A stretch of DNA of 10,028 bases, taken from assembly GCA_009602725.1 (NCBI GenBank), contig WELB01000214.1, forward strand, positions 32,536 through 42,563, written 5' to 3'. The position numbers and the translations under genes are program-made. Shown one piece after another: positions 6,901 to 10,028 of the stretch. Every line of letters begins with the position of its first letter. Position 1 is the first letter of the stretch. The notes beneath the pieces were generated by a model. That model did not search any database. It was not told the DNA's origin and saw only the letters and a program-made list of their open reading frames with translations. This DNA is from Spirogloea muscicola (lineage: Eukaryota; Streptophyta; Zygnematophyceae; Spirogloeales; Spirogloeaceae).

Positions 6901-9762
6901 AAAGACTTGGCAACCAGTGCGTTGATTCGCACCTTGAACTCGTCGTATTCCCGCTGCACAGATTGCAATGCAGGTATAAATGTGTTGATTGCCAGAAGGG
7001 AGACGTGTCTAGTCGAACATGCTGCGGTCTTTTGGGCATTGATGTGTGTGGTTGGACGTGATGTAGGTTGGCCAGCTTAAGAGAGACTCTCTTGAAGACT
7101 GCTACATTCTGTTCACGTCGATAATTGCAGCGGGTCAACGTGTGTCTGGGGATTCTCGAAGTGACCTTCATGTGGCGGCGTTCTTTGACGAAGTCGGGAT
7201 GGATCCTCCCACGCAGGAAATCTACAGACTGCAATATACATAACAGAGGACCTGCGCCTCAGTTGTAAGGATGATCGAAGGCGAGCACGCACCTGCAAAG
7301 CATCTGAGGGGGTTGACGGACAAGGCAATGCCTGAGTGAAGTAGATCTCTGGTGCTCTTGGCTCGATGTCAAATTTGTGGCAGAATGGCACCCACGACCG
7401 AGCAAAGTTGGCGGTCTCAGTAAGAGCTTCGAAAGTAAGCATGGAAGCCCCATCATCGGAGAGGTAGCAGGACAGCCTGCGCACATCTCACCTTGTAGCA
7501 GGACTCCTAGTTACAACGGTGCAGGATCTGAAATTGTTACAGGGCACTTCACATCCTTCACGAAGCTTGAAGTCACCCCAGGGATATTCTTTGCTGACGT
7601 ATCTGCTATGTGAACTGATGCTAGAGCCGTTCATCAAGTAGACGTGGATGAAGCCTGACTCATTGTCATCGCATTGGAGGTTAGCTGGTCGCCTGTTTTA
7701 AGCACGCAACTCGATCCTGCAGACGCCTCTTCCAACTTCGGCGTGCTTACTTGGTGACAGGATAGTCCAAGCCCAGTACAGATAGAATGACGTTTGCAGT
7801 CACCAATGGAGGTTCTTTTTCTGGGTCTGCTGTGGAGACGAACACATCAACTCTGGGCAGCTGGGATTCTTCTCCATCCATCTCGTACCTGCAAGCCATG
7901 TGCGCTCCTGGGTGAGGCCTTGAAGCTTCTCAGAGGTCTGTGATGAATGAGGTGGCTAAAGCTCATCAATAGTGCAGCGCAGAAGGTTGACCTTGCAGTC
8001 AAACGGTGAAGGAACGTCTCCCGCGTAACAGGTGACCACTTTGGCACCTGATCGAGAATCCAAGAAACCCCGAACCTGCGATGCATGTCGAGCTTGCTCA
8101 GTCGTTCTGCTCGACCACGTCCATTCATGAATTGCTCATGACTCGACTTTCCTGACGATGACGCCAGACACTTAAGGACACCGCTGGACATGTGTTAGCT
8201 GATGAGGAACACAGAAAAGAGTCACACAGACGAGCAAACTGTCGGCAAAACTTGGGCAAGTACGATTGACTCTTTGCTCGGCATTGGCAAAGCTGTGGGT
8301 GAGCAACCAGATCTCGCAGATGATGGAGGCCAGCCAAAGGTAGATAGCTTTGTCATTTGGGTTGATTATGCGGAAGCGAAAGAAGAGAATCATGATAAAG
8401 AAACGAGCGATCACCACAAACCTATACGTCCACACCATGCGGGTCAGTCTATTGCTTCCTTCAGATGTATTGAGATGCATTGATAAGAGCTTGTTCAGAC
8501 TGCAAGAGCTTGCTTGCGTAAGGACCAGGAATACAGTGTGAAAGCAGCTCTAGATGTGCTTGCGAGAAGAAGTGTAGAAGCAGTCCCCACCTGTAGGGAT
8601 TGATAAGACTGGCTGGAATTGGCACCTTTCTCGAAAGAGGCCGCCGGGTGTCATCGACCCTGCAATCAAGACAGGGTCTGGAGGCAGTCATTGCTGATGC
8701 ACACGAGTCAGAGAGAGGTCATACAGCCTGCAGCGTGTATCAGATGCTTGCAGATCGGGGGTGTGACATGACAGCACACACGAACACACATGAGTGGGAT
8801 GATCTCTTGGGTCGGTGGCTCAGCCATCAGATCAGCACCGCAGTGCTTATCTCTCCTCCGTGCGGCAGACCACACAATGCTTCCATATCCATAAGAAGCA
8901 TGGCTGCTCGCTGATCTGGACTCCTCCCCTCCTCCTAATTGCAGCTGGCCATCAGGCAATAAGGCTGGAGGCGGGCTCGCTGAGGAAGTTGTGACGACCT
9001 CAAGGCCGTGCACCTCCTCCAAGTGGGCCATCACTTCCTCGGCGCTGTCCCCGTCAATTGGCGGACTGCCTGTGTCACAAAGGACAGGCTTGAGCACGGA
9101 CCAAGCTACAGTCCAATAAGTGCAACTCGACAGCTGCGCACGACGGGGGTAGAAGAGGGCTTGGGGGGTGCCAAAGATGCAATCACGATGGTGGCAGTCA
9201 CCGGGTTGGCGCCGATAGCGGCAGCGGCACTGTGGGCAGAGGCTGCCCTCGTGAGTACGGATGTATTCGTAGCAGGGGCGGCAGATGCGAAATGCACACT
9301 CGCATGGGACAAACTCCTTGCCATCGTTGTTAAGACCAACTGGGTGACCGCACACGGAGCACGATTGCCCATGTATAGGATGATCCGCATCACCGTTTGC
9401 CTTCACAGATCATCAAGTACAGCACGGCAGGTGACGACTGGCTGTTAAGGTAGCAGGGGCTTTAAGAGGTAGGATTCCCCGCTCGAAGACAAGTAGATTG
9501 CAGCCAGAGATTGCGAGCTCGTCGTTGACGGAGAGGGAATGGGAGCCTGGGCTCAAGGACGCTTGCTAGTGCACCTTCGGTTTTCACGGATGGGCCCACG
9601 ACGCATTTCAGATTGTGTGCCCTCATTCAGGTCTTTGCGCTTCGGCATCGTGCAATCGACCTTGTAACAGTGTACCTGGACACGGGCGTCCACGGCAATG
9701 ATAGAACGACAGGCAGAGAGCTCGCAGGCGAGCGGGCTTCCAGCGACCATGAGGCTGTCCAT
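2462..9762 (-). CDS. CESA: Cellulose synthase catalytic subunit (GT2), CESA/CSLD-intermediate, complete, 28 exons
   Basis: It polymerises glucose from UDP-glucose into beta-1,4-glucan at the plasma membrane. Exons (5' to 3'): 9762-9676, 9400-9202, 9069-8871, 8659-8591, 8448-8308, 8075-7992, 7888-7751, 7476-7293, 7228-7166, 6953-6816, 6692-6633, 6488-6420, 6311-6222, 6051-5929, 5537-5466, 5346-5172, 5042-4945, 4857-4771, 4622-4515, 4371-4325, 4223-4131, 3999-3897, 3795-3714, 3605-3523, 3151-3053, 2962-2860, 2743-2679, 2560-2462. All introns are GT-AG (64-391 bases) and all phases match, giving 2,958 coding bases and 985 residues; land-plant CESAs have about 1,080 and usually 12-14 exons. Order: zinc finger (43-87), short variable region, TM1-2 (about 190-240), catalytic domain with DDG 313-315, DCD 494-496, TED 701-703 and QVLRW 741-745, then six C-terminal membrane segments. 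The start is the first in-frame ATG; its MVAGS resembles the LVAGS of CESA N-termini. The family is certain; CESA versus CSLD is discussed under findings. Confidence 0.93.
3152..3522 (-). other. Intron 24 (371 bases)
   Basis: It lies between AAVLQ and GLLKVFAG, with donor gtgggt and acceptor ctgcag. I see no gene, repeat or structured RNA within it; frames open here are short and unrelated to known families. Confidence 0.8.
4131..4857 (-). other. Exons 18-21: TED and QxxRW catalytic motifs
   Basis: Exon 18 encodes VISCGYED and TEWGKE. Exon 19 encodes [14 protein letters not shown], with the catalytic base Asp703 in TED, and MPARPAFK. Exons 20 and 21 join through a split Arg744 to form QVLRW, the acceptor-binding QxxRW motif, followed by ATGSIEI. 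The following stretch up to TQRIA (residues 757-772) is poorly conserved and contains three Trp/Cys pairs. The exon 21 donor must be at 4130 (gtgggt), because only that phase restores [13 protein letters not shown]. Confidence 0.92.
4858..4944 (-). other. Intron 17: 87 bases, in frame and without a stop
   Basis: The donor gtgaggt and acceptor aatgcag remove 29 codons that would otherwise read through between SM and PHLSP. Removing it restores the usual 22-residue distance between FIAT and VISCGYE. Because the length is a multiple of three and holds no stop, a retained transcript would still encode full-length protein with a 29-residue insert. Confidence 0.8.
4945..5346 (-). other. Exons 16-17: short class-specific region
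   Basis: After YGFEPP the protein has a Cys cluster (residues 593-596, CCCCWP), then a charged Lys/Asp/Ser-rich stretch, and ends at FYVRRFG before HNFIAT. This is the class-specific region inserted in the catalytic domain of plant CESAs. From the Cys cluster to FG it spans about 54 residues, shorter than the roughly 80-90 usual in land-plant CESAs. The exon 16/17 junction rebuilds Asp631 in phase 1. Confidence 0.85.
5466..6692 (-). other. Exons 11-15: DCD motif and central catalytic core
   Basis: Exon 12 carries [21 protein letters not shown]. Exon 13 has LNLDCDH with the metal-coordinating pair D494 and D496. Exon 14 has [21 protein letters not shown], and exon 15 has [13 protein letters not shown]. 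All junctions here are phase 0. GYEHNKK, YANHNTV and [12 protein letters not shown] are closer to CSLD than to typical CESA wording as I recall them. Confidence 0.93.
5538..5928 (-). other. Intron 14 (391 bases)
   Basis: This is the longest intron, between YYD and VNMKG. It holds no recognisable gene. A short direct repeat, GTTGCGCTT twice in succession with one intervening base, lies near 5674-5693 on the + strand. Confidence 0.8.
6816..7888 (-). other. Exons 7-10: UDP-binding DDG motif and plant-conserved region
   Basis: Exon 7 encodes [15 protein letters not shown] and [14 protein letters not shown], the substrate-binding entry of GT2. Exon 8 has the first catalytic aspartates in SDDG (residues 312-315), then [14 protein letters not shown] and IEPRAPE. 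Exons 9 and 10 carry the plant-conserved region ([36 protein letters not shown]), which bacterial cellulose synthases lack. The length and sequence of this region favour CESA over CSLD. Confidence 0.93.
7229..7331 (-). other. Exon 8/9 boundary with two candidate donors
   Basis: The GT donor at 7292 gives a 64-base intron, the shortest in the gene, and leaves 13 extra residues (355-367, starting ALPCPST) before SVDFLRG. A GC donor at 7331 (CAG followed by gcattg) would give a 103-base intron, also phase 0, and join YFTQ directly to SVDFLRG. The latter matches the usual CESA YFAQ-x-I-D-Y spacing exactly. The main model uses the GT donor; the GC alternative would make the protein 972 residues. 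Confidence 0.6.
7992..8659 (-). other. Exons 4-6: linker, first two membrane spans and start of the cytosolic domain
   Basis: Exon 4 carries [10 protein letters not shown] and INPYR, the conserved lead-in to the first membrane span. Exon 5 encodes TM1 (about residues 191-212, rich in F, I, V) and the start of TM2 with [10 protein letters not shown]. Exon 6 completes it with [13 protein letters not shown] and RETFLHRL. These segments are distinctly CESA-like (ICEIW, SWILDQ.PKW). Phase-2 junctions rebuild R185, W232 and R260. Confidence 0.92.
9202..9400 (-). other. Exon 2: N-terminal RING-like zinc-binding domain
   Basis: Eight cysteines (residues 43, 46, 62, 64, 69, 72, 84, 87) form the zinc-binding domain of CESA and CSLD proteins, which in CESA is linked to subunit assembly. 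The pattern is CSVC, then [16 protein letters not shown] and CPQC followed by RYRR. The second knuckle is C-x-C rather than the CESA C-x2-C. PCEC.F.IC is what I recall of CSLD fingers, whereas RPCYEY and CPQC..RY are CESA-like. Exon 2 starts in phase 0 after the acceptor tgtgaag; a TGA lies just upstream in this frame, so an upstream exon is required. Confidence 0.92.
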
Positions 9763-9790
9763 GGGAGCTCCAGGTAGGGCCTGGCTGCAT
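9390..9790 (-). other. Possible upstream ORF overlapping the start codon
   Basis: An ATG at 9790-9788, in a different frame from the main start, opens a reading frame that runs through exon 1. After splicing it meets TGA at 9392-9390 in exon 2, a total of 41 codons. It overlaps the main ATG, so if the leader extends this far it could reduce translation of the main protein. The uATG has G at -3; the main ATG has C at -3 and G at +4. Its peptide resembles nothing I know. Confidence 0.3.
9676..9762 (-). other. Exon 1: start codon and N-terminal 29 residues
   Basis: The exon encodes MDSLMVAGS and twenty further residues, ending VQ before the donor gtacac. Support is threefold: similarity of MVAGS to the LVAGS motif of CESA N-termini; phase-0 joining to exon 2 across a 275-base intron; and no other in-frame ATG up to the window edge. 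It is short and weakly conserved, so it is less secure than the other exons. Confidence 0.65.
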
Positions 9791-10028
9791 GCCCAGCGGG
9801 CACGCAACCGGGGCGTCAGGGGTAGAGCGGGAGGTGGAGGCGGCGGCCTGCAGCAGTATGGCGGTGGAGGCAGGCCCGGCAGCTGGGGGCGACTGCCTGG
9901 GCTCGGGGGGGCTGCAGCGAGCAGCTAGAGGCGCACGCCCCGAGGGCGGGAGGCGACTGCGCGAGCCCGGCAGCGGCGCAGGAGGCTGCGGCTTCGGGGG
10001 GGGGGGGGGGGGCGGGGGGGGGGGGGGG
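9763..10028 (-). promoter_or_regulatory. GC-rich 5' flank and leader of the cellulose synthase gene
   Basis: This holds the 5' leader and probably part of the promoter. It is very GC-rich, with purine-rich G tracts on the + strand (the template strand for this gene). I see no convincing TATA box on the - strand. An upstream ATG lies at 9790-9788, 28 bases before the main ATG. The transcription start cannot be placed from sequence. Confidence 0.4.
9996..10028 (+). repeat. G homopolymer tract at the window end
   Basis: Seventeen consecutive G (9996-10012), one C, then fifteen G (10014-10028) up to the last base. It could be a genuine G tract able to form a quadruplex, or an assembly or sequencing artefact at a contig edge. 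Its true length is not knowable from this window. Confidence 0.85.

Noticed and set aside
8871-9406. Exons 2 and 3 as one uninterrupted exon starting at GTG 9406
   Set aside because: Eukaryotic start at GTG is unlikely; the 132 bases at 9070-9201 behave as an intron (gtgactg donor, gacacag acceptor), and removing them restores the conserved [10 protein letters not shown] continuation.
9008-9448. 146-codon + strand frame
   Set aside because: It is antisense to exons 2-3 of the cellulose synthase, which carry the recognisable zinc finger; no family resemblance.
2462-9762. Whether the cellulose synthase gene is a pseudogene, because its coding sequence is scattered over many short frames
   Set aside because: Every break is explained by a GT-AG intron with matching phase; total coding length is a multiple of three and all catalytic residues are present.
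9698-9928. Glycine-rich + strand frame
   Set aside because: The glycines come from GGN-rich repetitive composition in the GC-rich flank; low-complexity artefact overlapping exon 1 of the - strand gene.

Overview
The window reads as nuclear DNA of a streptophyte, most likely a charophyte-grade green alga or an early-diverging land plant. The evidence is two intron-rich genes whose products carry plant-specific features: a plant-type N-glycan core alpha-1,3-fucosyltransferase, and a cellulose synthase with the plant N-terminal zinc finger, plant-conserved region and class-specific region. I cannot name the genus. I see no operons, ribosome binding sites, phage, insertion sequences, CRISPR arrays or RNA genes.

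Layout: positions 1-2055 (+ strand) hold the last four exons of the fucosyltransferase; its N-terminal anchor lies before the window. Positions 2056-2461 are a short intergenic stretch between convergent 3' ends. Positions 2462-9762 (- strand) hold a complete cellulose-synthase-type gene that I could resolve into 28 exons and 27 GT-AG introns. Every junction joins in phase, giving an uninterrupted protein of about 985 residues. Positions 9763-10028 are its GC-rich 5' flank, ending in two G homopolymers.

Function: the first enzyme acts in the Golgi on N-glycans; the second is a multi-span membrane glycosyltransferase that makes beta-1,4-glucan at the plasma membrane. Their tail-to-tail neighbourhood is probably coincidental.

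The most interesting point is that the cellulose synthase looks like a mosaic of the CESA and CSLD families. Its zinc finger has the CSLD-type C-x-C knuckle and its C-terminal third is strongly CSLD-like. Its N-terminal membrane and catalytic regions, plant-conserved region and CGYE/TEWGKE segment are CESA-like. Other points are an ambiguous GC/GT splice donor at exon 8, a stop-free 87-base intron, a uORF overlapping the start codon, and a steep GC3 gradient in the fucosyltransferase. I found no wholly new system.
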